Origin: Phlegmacium glaucopus
Taxonomy: Eukaryota; Basidiomycota; Agaricomycetes; Agaricales; Cortinariaceae
Length of the DNA stretch: 64,000 nt
Assembly: GCA_015039465.1 (NCBI GenBank)
Contig: MU130366.1
Location: 158,772 to 222,771, forward strand
Direction of reading: 5' to 3'
The notes under the pieces are model-generated. The model was not told where the DNA came from, did no database searches, and worked only from the letters and a program-made list of their open reading frames with translations. Shown piece after piece: positions 23,244 to 35,503 of this stretch (positions are counted from its first letter, which is position 1; each line of letters starts with the position of its first letter). A program made the translations under genes and the position numbers.

Positions 23244-23984
23244 CGTGGTTTATGGCAAATGCTGCAGTGCACAGGCTGTACCAATGCATCCGTATTTATA
23301 CACCACACCACGAGCCCGAGGCAATCTAGGTTCAATCAAATCCCCGTGGATGATCTTGGTAAGAAACTATATGTGAGGCAATCAGATCGATTATTAGGTC
23401 TGTTCTAAGAGACTAGGCATCCTTATGTCTTGAAGATGTGAGTGCTGTGCGTGAACCAATGTTATGACGGGTCTTCATATCCAATGAGTTTTCCGTGAAT
23501 ATTTTGTTGAGGGTAGAAAAGGACAAAGAATTAAGTCAGGAAGGAGGCCCGAGGTATCAGAAGGATGAATCTAGCGGAATGCTTAGCGCGAGGCGCGCAA
23601 ATTATCACTAGGCATTGCATAAGCTGATCATGACGATATCTGGTTACAAAATGGCTTTAGGATCAGAGTCACAGCGCACCACCTAGTAAGATATATGCAA
23701 TCTAGAAACGAAGGTCTTGAAGGATATGTTAAAGCCAAGCCTCGGGAAGAGCTGGACCCTTAAATGAGTACATCTTCGTTCCAACAGAGGGTATGGACTT
23801 CGAAGACCAAGAATACTTTAATCACGCCCATCGGACAGGTAAAACATCCAAATCTATAGAAAAAAGGTAAATGTTCAGTCAAACGCAGTGTATCCGATGA
23901 TACACACCAGGCTCACAGATATGATAATACAAAACGTTCGATACAACCAAACCGATACATCCAGCCTCCCGAACCCAACACCAC

Positions 23985-24734
23985 TTACCACCCAGCGCCA
24001 CCTGGAGGGCTTCCAGACCTAGTTGGACTTGGTATAGTCTGCGGAAGAACCGTGCTCTTTGGCATAGGTGCAGTTTCTGACTCCTTTCTCCACTCAATCT
24101 TCTCAACCCGTACTTCGCCTTCAATAAGTTGATAAACGTATGTGACCACGACAGACCCTTGGATGTCCATCAACGCAAAGGAAGGAATGGGTTCGCTGCA
24201 GCAAAGAAAAAAATTAGGAATGGTAGCGTTGAAAATGTAAAGACATGCCCGTTGTAAGCCCCTGTCCAAGCACCAGTCGCTGTACCAGGGTTTACGAAAA
24301 ATTTGTTATCGTATTCAATGGCCTGAAACCTAAGGGGCAGTGTTATATGTATGAATTTAGAGGTCAGTTAAGGATGCCTACACATGCGTATGACCTGACA
24401 CTAGCACGTCTACATCCATCTGCCTTGCCAGTGAGCTCAGGGAATCAAGGTCCCCGGTTGGTATACATTGATGTCCATGTATGACACCAATCTTGATAGG
24501 ATTGTGCGTGACCGTTGTCGACAGTGGAAAAGCTGATTCATCATAATCACCCTTCACGATATGCACATCCGGAGAAATGGTTCGAAGATATTCATAGGTT
24601 TCCTTGTCACAAACGTTTCCTGTACAGAGAATTTGTTGTATTTTCCCAGGGACAAGGAGTTTCTTAAATTTCAAGGGTAGATCATGAATGCGATGTGGGA
24701 TGTGAAGGTCGCCGATGACAAGAACGAGGACCAT
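23985..24734 (-). CDS. VPS29: VPS29, retromer subunit (214 aa)
   Basis: VPS29 is a phosphoesterase-fold scaffold that joins VPS35 in retromer, recycling cargo from endosomes to the Golgi. Exons are 24382-24734, 24249-24329 and 23985-24195. The protein opens [12 protein letters not shown], then [27 protein letters not shown] and [28 protein letters not shown]. The second intron starts with GC rather than GT (GG|GCATGT), the only choice I found that joins GAYNG to [10 protein letters not shown] in frame. A basic Ser/Pro-rich tail follows the domain. A further donor-like GTAAGT at the stop leaves the exact C-terminus open. Confidence 0.93.
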
Positions 24735-24822
24735 GGTGCGCGTGACAACGTGGATGTCGTCAGCAACGATGATTTATGAGTTGTTTGTACCTGCTTGTCA
24801 TGATGGCATCAGACCTACCTAA

Positions 24823-25568
24823 TCAGGCAATTTGAGACTTATCAGACTGAAATCCCATGTCATCATATTGCGTTTGAAGGGCATTTAGTAGTCGTAAAGT
24901 AGAGGCGATAGCAGTTGAAAGTAGTAGAGTAAAAAACGTCCAACTGGTCCATAGCAATGGTATAGAAGCTAAGATATGAGATATATTTAACAATAATGAT
25001 AGTAATTTCAAAAAAATAAATAATGATCTATAGTGCATAATAATGATCACATCAGCCTGAGTATACTGAAAAGCTTTAGATACGCACGAATGATCTGCTA
25101 GTGAAGTCCGACCCCTTGACGCCCTTTAAATATCTTGGCGGTGGCTCCAGTAAGCTTCGTAAGCTGGTACACCACCTTGGCCTGAATTCCAGAGGGAGGG
25201 TCGCGATGAGAACTTTTTGTCTGAACGAGAGGCTCCGCACTCGCAATTCGTCTCAAAGGTACAAGTTTGACGACCGGGAATTCATCGCGCAAAAATTCGG
25301 CTCGAAGGTCAGACGAGCGTGTCTTCTTACGAAGAGTGCGCGAATGAGATAAGGGAGTAATAGTCGTAATTGACTCTTTGATTCCTGATCCCCCAGTGAC
25401 GATGGCGGGGCAAGTGGGAACTGGAACATGATTCGGGGCACTGTCGTCTGGAATAGAAATGATGAATGCGACGTGCTCAGTATAGAAGGCGGCGATGGAA
25501 AGTTGCTCGTTGTCTCCGATACTGAAATTGCTAAGATCGCTGTATGTGTGGCGCATGTCGGTGTTCAT
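24823..25568 (-). CDS. Uncharacterised protein with C-terminal membrane segments (232 aa)
   Basis: Exons are 25113-25568 and 24823-25065, joined in phase across a 47-nt intron with a weak donor (GTCGGA). The N-terminal part is polar. The second exon encodes a strongly hydrophobic stretch of about 45 residues (FLKLLSLLLNISHILASIPL, then FFTLLLSTAIASTL), probably two membrane helices. I recall short fungal proteins of this build but no function. The ATG at 25568 is preferred, although the frame stays open to another ATG at 25808, which would add 80 residues. It lies 88 bp beyond VPS29 with the same orientation. Confidence 0.55.
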
Positions 25569-27534
25569 GATGAGTAGCCGAGTAGTAATGAATAATGAAA
25601 ATTTGAAAAAGTCTAGCGTCCGTTGGCTGAGAAGCAGATATTTTTTAATAGTAGACGGTGGATGCAGTTCAAAGTCAAGGACGTGTCGCTGACGAAGTGA
25701 GTGAATCTGTGGTTCAAATATTAAACGGCGAGTTCCAGGTTTCGATAGACATCCATATGAACACAAGACGTCATTGAGGGAATAGGAGGATCGAAGGAGC
25801 TTCGACATTGCTCAATGAAATACTAGTGTTTTGGATAAAGGGCAAGGGAGGTGTCCAGTACAGTTGAACAGAGGAATTTGTTCTGTGTCTTGATCCTGGG
25901 GCGAGCTTCGATGCAAGGATGCCTTTGCGGTGAAAATTTGGGTTCATTTCAATAACAGGAAGGAGGTTGATTATAAGTGCATTCCAATGACTACGATCTC
26001 GTATTTCGCGGCTGGCCGCAAGTTGCAGTTTGAGACCAAACGAGGCTAGTTTGGCTCTGTTTGGTCAGGTCTACTTTTGAAACCTGACGCTGATGACAAA
26101 GAATAACTCCTACAAAACTCCTATGTCAATCACTCACCGGAGTTAGTTATTATATAGACATCCGGTGGCTTGCAAGACTGCGCTATGTTCTTGATACTGC
26201 TGGCTATTGAATCTCTGAAATGATACGACGGCGGGGTAGAATTCCTCGTTTCTATTCTAGTCTGTGGCCCTAATGCGCTTGAACCAAGCTCTCTCACTCG
26301 CCATACATTTGTGCATTCGCGGTATCATAGACAGATAATTCACGCCGGCTTTCATGTAAAGTCGTGTCCCTGGCTGATTTGACTAGAATTTTCCCGCGGC
26401 TGAATGTCGCCTCAAGGCCTTAAGACCTCCAAGTTGCCTTGGTTTTATTTTGAAATCTGTCGAAAGCATTGGGATAGAACACCTCTTCTATTGGAGACCC
26501 AGCGTTCAACATTAGTGTTTTCCAATCTAAATGTCAATATTTCTCTCACAATGGATATTTATGTCTTAACGACTGCACGCTTCTGAAGTCAGTGACATGA
26601 CAGTGCTTCTGGGCTCCCACAGAGCGCGTTTCGCGGAAATGATCTACATACCGCGACAAGGCTTGTGGCCGCTTAAGCCTCTTCAATTTCCCATCATCGC
26701 TATCTGTCCTCACACCAGTCTTATCGTCGTTTATTAAATCTCGATAGTTCTATACTTAGTAAGGCAGGGCTGATACATCCCCCTTCATGCCGGTGAAGTG
26801 CCTGATCTATGTAGTAAGTACAGATGATCGAAATCAAACTGATCGCCAGTCTTTTCAGTAATGGGATTCCATTGACCTATATGCAAGGTGGCGTGTCATA
26901 TCCGAACCCCTGCCGTCAATCGATAGCTCGGTTCCGACTATCATGCCCCAACGCATCCAATTCTCTCAGGCTTGTAAGTAATCTGTAGTTTCTTTATACG
27001 CACCCCTCTTTCTGCTCTGTTCAAACTCTTTTCTGCTGTTCTATCTCGAATCCTCTAACGCCAAGAGGTTGCTTATCATGTATTCTATCTCTCGTTTGTA
27101 TGGCTCCGTGTCAAGTGTCTGATCGTACATTCCTAGATCCAGAGTATTTTAAGATTTCGATTTGGGAGTGACCTTGGGCCATCCTCTTCAATCGTGAGGT
27201 CGCCTTCCATCCAGAAAGACCTGGATGATATCCCTTTCCTGTCTTTCGTGGGATAAATGTCATCTTCAGCATCCTCCGACGCTCAAGGTGTTCCATGATT
27301 GCACGGAACCTTGTTTCTGGTCATATCACTGACCTATGGCACGATTTGCATTGGTTCTTATCTTCCAAGTACTTGCCTACGAACACTGCCAACCAAACCC
27401 TTAAAGTAATTGCATGATCGGACGAGCTGCGGTCGCTTGGGGCGCTGATTGCTATCAACTAGTGCTACTAATCCTAGTCCTGAGGCCTGGCGGGAGGGAG
27501 ATCTACGCCGTTGTGCGCTACTGCTTTACATTAT
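25569..27534. other. Intergenic, with a possible F-box gene relic at 27247-27408 (+)
   Basis: Mostly empty. On the plus strand 27247-27408 reads VIFSILRRSRCSMIARNLVSG (split by me at the last Gly) and then HITDLWHDLHW. This resembles the F-box pattern IL-x-C-ARV-x-H-x-LWHDL seen in basidiomycetes, but it has no clear start or leucine-rich continuation. It may be a dead fragment. The match is weak. Confidence 0.25.
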
Positions 27535-28202
27535 TCATTGGCAATTCAAGTCGCACAGATTTTCCTCAAGTGCATTCGGCACCCGGGCCTCTGTCGGATC
27601 TCCACCATTTACGCGTTTATCGGAAGCCACGAAGACCAGATTGACGATCTTGCGGCTGTCGATTGTTGTGTCAGGGGATTGCGATTCAATTCTGGATATC
27701 ATACAGTTTGTTATGAGACTCAAGAGGCGTGGAAGAAATTTGACTAACATGACTGTCACTGCTTTGTGTCTCTCAAATTTAACCGGGTTATCATGTCCCG
27801 CGATCGTTCGGTGGATATTATGAATGATATAAAAACCTCCAAATGATCCGTTCTGTAGAATAATATGGGGAGTCAAACTTGGACGAAGGATAAGAAAAAA
27901 GATCAAATGAAAAAAAACAATACTCTATTATATGCATCCTGGGGAACTTCGACAGTCTGCTTCCACTCTACTCTGAGGCCGCTCGGTGATTCAGCTCGCA
28001 TCGAAAGCACCAACTGCTTGATTTCTGCCTGGCCTATTTTTTTGCCGTTCAGCGTTGCTTCAAGTTTTAAGTTGCTCGCAAACGTCTCGTCGACTTCTTG
28101 AATAGATTCTTCTTTGGATGGAGATTCGAAAATAGCTTGGATATGTTCTTGAGACCACTGGGTAAGAGATGAAAGTTTAGCATTCCCTGTTGGTTGGGTC
28201 AT
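27535..28202 (-). CDS. Conserved fungal protein of unknown function (198 aa)
   Basis: Exons are 27924-28202 and 27535-27852 with a 71-nt intron. Exon 1 ends in VEWKQTVEVPQDAYNR and exon 2 starts with NGSFGGFYIIHNI, closing in phase. It ends with SPDTTIDSRKIVNLVFVASD, a string I recall from basidiomycete proteins that look like NTF2-type folds. The fold is my guess. There is no signal peptide. Without the splice the first exon would end at an artificial FFFI tail, which argues for the two-exon model. Confidence 0.68.
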
Positions 28203-28852
28203 CTCGCGTCGCGTCGGAGACAGGCGCTCGTATACTTGCTTAATGAGTATGGCTCAAGTTTCAACAACCTGCAACTTGAAGGATCGCAATCGGGAAGATG
28301 CTTTTGCTAAGGATCCGCGTCTGAAAAAAATTATAACCTTATTTTTCGAGGACACCTTCCTGTTTCCACCTTGCCCGCCCAAAATTATGGCTGTAGTGAG
28401 TGATGCTTTGGCGGTGGGAAAGTCTTGTGATACGATCAGTATTACATAATATTAAAAATCAGCCGCTCTCTATTACTAATCTCGATTGCAACTCGAGAAA
28501 CAAGAATTGGTTGAGTAAGTCTCTCGACGAGCCTACGATAATTCTGTGACAAACAAAGTACCATTTCTCTCAACTTTCTAGCCAATATTCAAACATTCAA
28601 TATCATATTCAGGCCTCGGCCTCAGGTTTGATCACAGTGAGTCAAATAGTCAAGAATCATCAGAGCTGCTCTCCTGGCACATACTGCAGAAATCGCAATC
28701 GGCCAGATGGATCGGCGGCTGAAAAAGTTATATTAACTTATAACCTCTTATAACCTGGACATTTTTGGCTCAATGCGGATGCTGTTGAGGGTCAAAGATA
28801 ATAATAAACGCGAGAGCCTATATCTTTCTCTATAACAGGATGGGATCTGCAC
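28203..28852. other. Intergenic, no supported gene
   Basis: A 67-codon open frame starts at an ATG at 28249 (plus strand), but nothing in its product is recognisable. The rest is AT-rich. Confidence 0.35.
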
Positions 28853-30020
28853 TCAGAAACGTAGTAGATTGCTTACATCAATATATATGCATTGCAATGA
28901 TTTAAGATCAAAACTTATTTGACTGACCTTTGCTGGGCCAGCGGTTGTGTTGGTGGTAAAACTATCGATATATCCGACCTTCATTCCAGGCTTTTCCCAG
29001 CTGGGGAAAACTTCACGACCTGGGAAGGATAGAGGCACATTACGGTTGTGAGTGATGGCGGGATTGGTGTCGTTGCCAACTATTTTAGCGTCGAAAAACA
29101 CAGTCGCATTAGAGTTATTCTGTGATAGAAGTGTCATCGGTGTTCATGCCAATAATAAGGGCGAAGAAGACAGACGTGCTGTGATATTAAGAGGAAGCTG
29201 GGCAGCTAACGATAAATAGAGCGAGTGGAGTCCAAGCCATGGGCTGGCTGATACCGGCCTTTGAATTGACGGAAAATAATTTGCTGGCGGGCTTCAGTTG
29301 TTATGGAGTCCAAAAGCAAGCTAGCTGTAGCATGGGAATCAAGATGCTCTAAAAATCCATAAACACCGAATTCGCCCAAATGTGTGAGCTAAGAAGGTGT
29401 AAGAAGATCTGAGGGATTTTGCTTGATGGACGATGCTACCTTTTGACAAAAATCAATAAACTCGCGAACAGTGTTGAATGGGTGATTGCTTAGCAGCCCG
29501 TTCTGTAGTAATTAGGATGGTCAGAGACACATAGTATTCTGGAATGTAAAAAGAAGGCTGCCGTCCAATTTACCTCCCAAAACGTTTGTGAGTAATTGCG
29601 TATGTCCAGATTCTTGATCGGCCGTAAACTGCAGCAGGAAAAGATCTTCAGCAGTAAGACGAGCAACTTCAAACTCTGCAACGGAGAACTTGGCCAATCC
29701 GAAATGGAAGAGGTCGAGTTCAATCCATTCTTGGTTCAGTGCGAGGATTCTAAGAGAAATTTGGCATGAGTTTTTTTAGGGAACAACAAGTAACGAGACT
29801 AACGGTTGGCTGGAAACCAAAGTCGCTCAGAGGAAAGGTAGAATGGAGGCGTCGAATTAGTACCCAAGCCACCCTTCCAGTATGTAGGGCCAAGCGAAGA
29901 CGATATTTGCTTGACAAAAGATAGAGGCCGTGCGAGTAGCTCGCATCATGGAGAAGAGGAAGGAATGGATACGATATTGCCTAGATAAAGGACCGGCAGA
30001 AACACAGACAAACGTATCAT
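28853..30020 (-). pseudogene. Decayed Rds1-type ferritin-like secreted protein gene
   Basis: On the minus strand the family is clear piece by piece: a signal peptide (MIRLSVFLPVLYLGNIVSIP), ARPLSFVKQISSSLGPTYW, SDFGFQP, ALNQEWIELDLFHFGLAKFS, TADQESGHTQLL, FNTVREFIDFCQK, LGEFGVYGFLEHLD, TEARQQIIFRQF, MAWT-LALFIVSCP, and the tail SFPGREVFPSWEKPG. The pieces do not join. A TGA follows the signal peptide in frame (29945-29950 region), the frame shifts around 29840, 29485 and 29245, and about 30 bp of the conserved loop after RQF-G appear missing. Introns near 29770, 29540 and 29410 remain recognisable. A working protein cannot be made from this copy. Confidence 0.72.
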
Positions 30021-30339
30021 TTCAGTCGATTGAACAGAAAGCTGTGATAGCTCAATGGGCGCTAGTTTTCCGCCCCTGGAGATAACTGGACTGCGGCGGA
30101 GTTGCGGCGGCCCTGAATGCGGACAAGGATCAAACATCAGAATGGCTTTCTTCACATTGATTTTCTGCGGGTAAATTGTACAACAGAATAGAGAAGTAGA
30201 ATAGAAACAGTCGTGTGAGAGTGGGGGTAAAGGACCTCAATGCATAGATAGGAAAAAAAATGCCGAAAAGATCACGCATATCTTGCAATTATACTTATAT
30301 GATGCCACCGTAGACATAAGGCATTCAGATAGAAAAGAT
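30021..30339. other. Intergenic, promoter side of the decayed gene
   Basis: No coding signal is seen. It separates the ferritin-like relic from the NOPCHAP1-like gene; both lie on the minus strand. Confidence 0.35.
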
Positions 30340-31098
30340 TCACGACTTCGCGGCCTCCTCTAGAATAACGATCTCAGGGCGTGGTCTATTGTGACGTCTG
30401 GGCAGTGGCCTAATAGGCCTGTAGGGAGCGAAACAGGTTATGATCTCGGATGATGCCTCAGAATCCATGTCCGAGTCGGGATCATTGTCTCTTTCCGAGA
30501 TGTCAGATGAATTAGAGGAAGAGGAGATCGACATCTCAGAGTCCTCATTGCACTGCGCACTCTTATGGGAGCGATCTTCGAATATCCCAAGGCCAAGGTT
30601 CTATAATAGGTTGGAATGAATCAAAGTGCAAGGAAAAATATAGAACTTACCATCTCAATGTATTGATCCATTCCTTCAGGAATATGCTCAATATCGATAC
30701 TATTCGGATCCTCCCGCGCACGCTGTGCTAAAACTGCATTCGAAGCTTCAAGTTGAGGAAGAAAAGCTTGAACACGCGAAAGGACTATGAAAAAAATGAA
30801 TTTAACAAATGAACGAGGTGGTCATGGATGAATCGTACGATCTGTCGGTGGTTTCACATCAAAAGTTGTTCTGTCGCCGAAATCGAAGGTTTGGAAAGCA
30901 GGCTGAGAAGCAAGGTTAGTCGTGTGAGAGGATGAATTGAGTTTTTCCAAGTAAGATTCTAATCGCACGACAAGTATATTAGCGTTTTTTGAAAGGATAT
31001 TTGGAAATTAGCATACGGATTCTAGTCTGTCTGGTTTCTTCATCCTCTACGTCCAGCTTCTCGACTACCTTACGGGTAGAGTTGCCGCCTTCGTCCAT
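30340..31098 (-). CDS. NOPCHAP1-like (DUF4598) protein (198 aa)
   Basis: NOPCHAP1 helps load NOP58 onto the R2TP chaperone during box C/D snoRNP assembly in animals. Exons are 31017-31098, 30839-30958, 30651-30784 and 30340-30600. The central signature is LLSRVQAFLPQLEASNAVLA, then RAREDPNSIDIEH and YIEMNLGLGIFED, which is the conserved DUF4598 core. The C-terminal 60 residues are acidic and Ser-rich, then basic (PLPRRHNRPRPEIVILEE). The start at 31098 is the only in-frame ATG of the first exon. It is head to head with the coiled-coil gene at 31277. Family placement is strong; the activity in this fungus is inferred. Confidence 0.85.
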
Positions 31099-31276
31099 AG
31101 TGGGGAGATTGAAAGCTGTGTGAAAATGATGGAGAACATATAAATGCAGTCATCACGTGGCTTGAACCGAAATCAAACAAGCATCAATATCATTGTCTGG
31201 CAGCGACCACATTGTCCTTGTGACATAAATGGTATCCTCTGCCTTTCTTTTATAATCTTTTCACAGAGAGGTTAGA
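31099..31276. promoter_or_regulatory. Divergent promoter, NOPCHAP1-like and coiled-coil gene
   Basis: 178 bp separate the two start codons, so both promoters must lie here or overlap. No precise element is assigned. Confidence 0.5.
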
Positions 31277-34200
31277 ATGGTATGCATATCAATTTACTAT
31301 GTAAATCTTATACTTACCCCATGAATAGGCTACAGAAGGCAGACGAAGGCAGACTATAGAGGAACTCAGGATCGAACTCCAAAGAATCTTCGAAGGACAC
31401 CCAGATTCACACTTAAACGATGCTGGTGAAACAGTCATGCCAGCAGACGCGCTGGTAGACATATTTAGCAGTTTATCCGACAGCCTGAGCGATGAACCAC
31501 TCATGTCTGGAGAGGAAGTCGCCATGTTCGAAGCGCTGCTCAAAAACAACCCAGGTCTCGAAGTAACGCCTCAAATAATTCTCAACTTTATTGAAGAAAA
31601 GACGAAGATACATCCACCTCGAAGTCCAGGGAATAGCGACGACGATACGGCTGCAGATGAAGAACACCATGGCCGTTCTCGTTCTTCAAGTAATGAATCT
31701 AATGGGGTTGCGTTCTATCCTGATTCAGGTAGCAGACCTCCATCACGAGGCTCCCAAACCCCAGGACCAATGAAATCGCCGTTGGATTCTCAGCGTAGGC
31801 AGCGTTCCACCCCACTGGCAGCTCCATCTAGTTGGTCAACAAAGCGCCCTCCTCGACGAAAAAGTGATGCAGGAAGTCGTAGTGATTCTGACGTACGTTC
31901 TTTGCTTATTCTCGCTATCGATTTTCGTCTCTGACATGTGGCATCTCTCGTGTAAACAGTCGCATGGGGGCGCGTTTGGTCGCAGCGGCAGCCGTACGCG
32001 TGGACCATCAAACCCAACCTCTCCTTCGGGCTCATATAGAGATTTAGGCGTTTTCTCTCCGGGGTCTCCCCCCTTGGGTGCTACTATCTCTCGACCACAT
32101 TCACGGGCGCAATCCCAACCTCAAAATAGTTTTTCCAGTTCGCTTTTCGATCCCGGTTATTCATCTCCAGACGACAACAACTACACGATGAGACGGTCAA
32201 GGTCTCAGTATGGCTACAATTACGATGATTCTTTTGAATCGAGCGTTCCTATGCCACGTGCCTCTAACTCCGATTCTGATGATGAAGACGAGATTGACGC
32301 TGACCTCGTGCTGGACCGAAATAATACTAGTTCAACTATTTCGCTAGAACTCCATGAACGACTGGATGCATTGCAAAGGAATAACGAAGAGCTGTCGCGA
32401 AAGCTATTGGAAGCTGAGAAAACCCTACAAGATAAACTTGCAAACTACGATATGGAACTCGATGATGCTCAGCATAAGTTGGAAGAACTGAGAAGCGAGC
32501 TCAGCGCTTCAAATAGAGAGGAGAAGGATTTACGGACAAAAGATGTAAGAAAATATTTCTCCGCTTCTAATTTTTCCCTTTCAGCTAACGATGATTCCAG
32601 ACTAAAAACATGTCCACAATAGCTTCATACGAAGTTGAGTTGAATACTGTGACAAAATCCCTGGAGCACTCTCGAGCGACCTATCTCAGCTTACAAAAAC
32701 AATATCAAGAACAATGTAGTATGTATAATTCTCACAAACGAACCTAATTACCCTTTTTTATTAACTTTTTTACCATTTTTTTTTAGCCGTCTCCGAAAAA
32801 TACCGCGATGATCTCAGACTGAGAGAGGAAACGGTTCGCAGTCTCAAGGATGCTGCCTCTCTTCACGAAGCTGAAGCTGCCAAATGGCTCAGAGAGCGTG
32901 AAATGTATGAAGAACGTATCGCCTTACTTGAACGCGAACTCGAAGTTCTATCGATTGCTCAGACACATCTAGACGAACAAAAGCAGCAAAATCTCTTCTT
33001 GAAGGAGACCATAGATAGGGTACGCTACGAGATGGACGAAATGCGAAATGCTGCTCCCGCCAATATTGCCGGTAGCGGTCAATCAAGTGCTGCGAACACT
33101 ATCAGCAAGAGCCTTGGCGCCGAGCTTATGGGAAAGATGAAGTTTGATATGGATACCGACGAGGAACTAGAGGATGGCGACGCTGTTGTCGAAGACGGAG
33201 ACAAGACGGAAGGTGAAGAAGAGGAGGAAGATGTGGTTCAGACCATTATTACGAAAAGGAAAAGGGTATGGATCATTTTTTATCCTCTGCAGTAGACCTC
33301 ATTGACCCTTTTCCGTTTACCATTACAGAAAGTTGCAAGTCGAGCAAATGTCATTGAGACCAGGCGTACATTTGATGAGCTCAAGGAGTATTCTGACGGC
33401 GCGACTCAATATGATCCTACCCTATTTGCGGTTAATCACGGCATGCAGACCGATCCTCCACCAAAAATTTTGAAGTCGTCCTTCAGCATACAAACGGAGA
33501 CACCACCGGAACCTAAACCACTACCCATACCTCCACCTCGGATTACCGTCGAAATGGAGATCCAGACTGAGGAAGTAGAAGAGCTTTCTCGATCCCCTTC
33601 GCCACAGCTCAACGATGAAAGCATGGCTTCTTCCTCATCGACCATCGTACCCCCAACTCCTAAAGCGCAGGCGAAGGCTCTTGATCAAGAACATGCAGAT
33701 GAACCTCCCGCCTACAATCAGATAACTGATCGAGACGAACGTGAATGGCGCGTAGCGGCTGAGACTCTGAAGAAGTGGCACAATGGCGTCAAGATCCCCT
33801 TTGAACCTGTTGCAGGAGGTATATCGGAGGAAGCAATCGAGGACTGGAAAGCTTTGAAACAGGAATTAGGGGTTGAGTGTACAGTCATCGACAAAATTAT
33901 GGCGAACTCCGAGAGGATCACTACCCCTAGCACCTCGCGCTTGCCCAAAGAACAGAAAGCGCGTCACAGTGGTCGTTTCTACAATATCTACAACACTTAC
34001 GTCTATGGCGACAGCAGCAAGTCCTCCACCGTCGTTGGTGGCGGTTTCTCCCTTGGTTTCGCCAGTCAGGCTGTTGTGCTCATGGGGGCCTCAGCGCTTG
34101 TGCTTATGGCAGCTACCCCATATCTGGCGCCGAACTATTCAATTCCTGGTGGTGCGACCTACTACGATCGTTCGGCATGGAACAGCTTCAACTCCATGCA

Positions 34201-34306
34201 GGCAGCAGGCGAGGGATTCGGACCTGACGGGACTGCAGCCGTATGGAACTTCCTTGGGCGAGTTGGAGGTGGAGCAGTTAGGATGGCGAGAGGATGGCCA
34301 ACCTGA
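31277..34306 (+). CDS. Long coiled-coil protein with a C-terminal membrane segment (908 aa)
   Basis: Exons are 31277-31279, 31329-31892, 31960-32544, 32601-32718, 32787-33265 and 33329-34306. Exon 1 would be the ATG alone: ATG|GTATGC, with the acceptor at 31328 restoring the frame ATEGRRRQTIEELRIELQRI. If that is wrong, the next ATG is at 31437. The N-terminus has a helical segment (GEEVAMFEALLKNN), followed by a Ser/Pro-rich region. Two coiled coils span about residues 300-410 and 425-510. A Pro-rich linker follows, then a hydrophobic segment (FASQAVVLMGASALVLMAAT) about 60 residues from the end. A tail-anchored tether at an organelle or the nuclear envelope is plausible but unproven. Confidence 0.72.
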
Positions 34307-35503
34307 AAACATCGCTTTGGGAACCCCAATCCCCCGTGATACCCCGATCCCAGTCAATCATAATCTTTGTCCTAATCTTCTTTGTCCTAATCTCTTTTTT
34401 TCTCTTCTTTCTCTCATACCCCTATGCATTTTTTTTCTTTTGCTCAGAGTTATTTTTTATGCAAACTTCAGGCCCCATGCACATACATGCCTCGCATCCA
34501 CATTCTTTATCTCCACACACACCACTCATTTTTTACTTACCTGCTGATTATTATTACCTCATGCCAATTTTTGCTCCCTTTTTTTTTCATACATACCAAG
34601 GCTTTGCTTCGCTCACTCTCTATATATGTACGGTTTCTCTTGTTCTCTGTGACAAACACATTTTTCGACAGGCTTACATGATTGCGGATTTTTTATATAT
34701 ACTTATAATGCTTGTTTGTGCACATTATAAAGAACTATTGTAATCTATGTAGTTAGTGTACAAGTGTACGAGAGAGTGCAGAGACATTTTTATTTGTAGT
34801 GTCATTTAGTGAACGAGAACTACTCTGTAATGCAAGAGCAGGTTGTCGGAAACCTAAGGCCTGTTTGTGTCACGGTTCAGTGAACTTCGTTCCCTGCACG
34901 ACACCCGACTCTGGCATCCACTGGAATTCAACTAACGTCCATTGGTGTTTACTGGTAGTAGTATCCAATGGATTACATCAAAAACCACTCACAATATCCA
35001 TTAGATGTTTAAATATATTTCCGATTCGGAAGTACGACCAGGTGCCGATGGAGACTATCTAATATTGAATTCCTGACCAAAGGCTGTAGGTAACCACTGT
35101 AATCTGGTGGAGGATTGCCTCAAAAGTTCAATGAAAATTGGTTCTTCGGACAACCTCTTGCTCATCTTTATCTCTCTCGTCAGGCCCATTCTGAAACCCC
35201 TGCAGAGATGTCCACCGCAGTGGAAGTCCTTTCGTTACTGAGGTCGGAAAGTTTGCCGCTTGGCCATCGAGTCTGAGGTACCCTGACCTATGTAATACTT
35301 ATCATAATTACACCACAACCTTTTGCAATGACCTTGAGTATCAGGCCTCAGATGTCAAAAAGAGAAATACATTTGTAGATGTTACAGTCCTTTCGATACA
35401 TTATGGCTTACCATTGGGTATCTATTGCGGATGTGTGAAGGATAGCAGGATGGAATAAATAGGGATGTTGAGGTTACGTCGGATCCTTTGTATGAAGGGA
35501 TTT
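34307..35503. other. Convergent 3' flanks, no gene
   Basis: T- and C-rich sequence follows the coiled-coil stop, then mixed sequence up to the DnaJ stop. Open frames here lack family features. Confidence 0.45.

Noticed and set aside
27535..27823. Plus-strand open frames at 27414-27823
   Set aside because: They overlap exon 2 of the minus-strand gene at 27535-28202, which splices cleanly and has a family-like C-terminus.
28249..28449. A 67-codon plus-strand gene
   Set aside because: No family features, and it lies in the promoter region of the minus-strand gene at 27535-28202.
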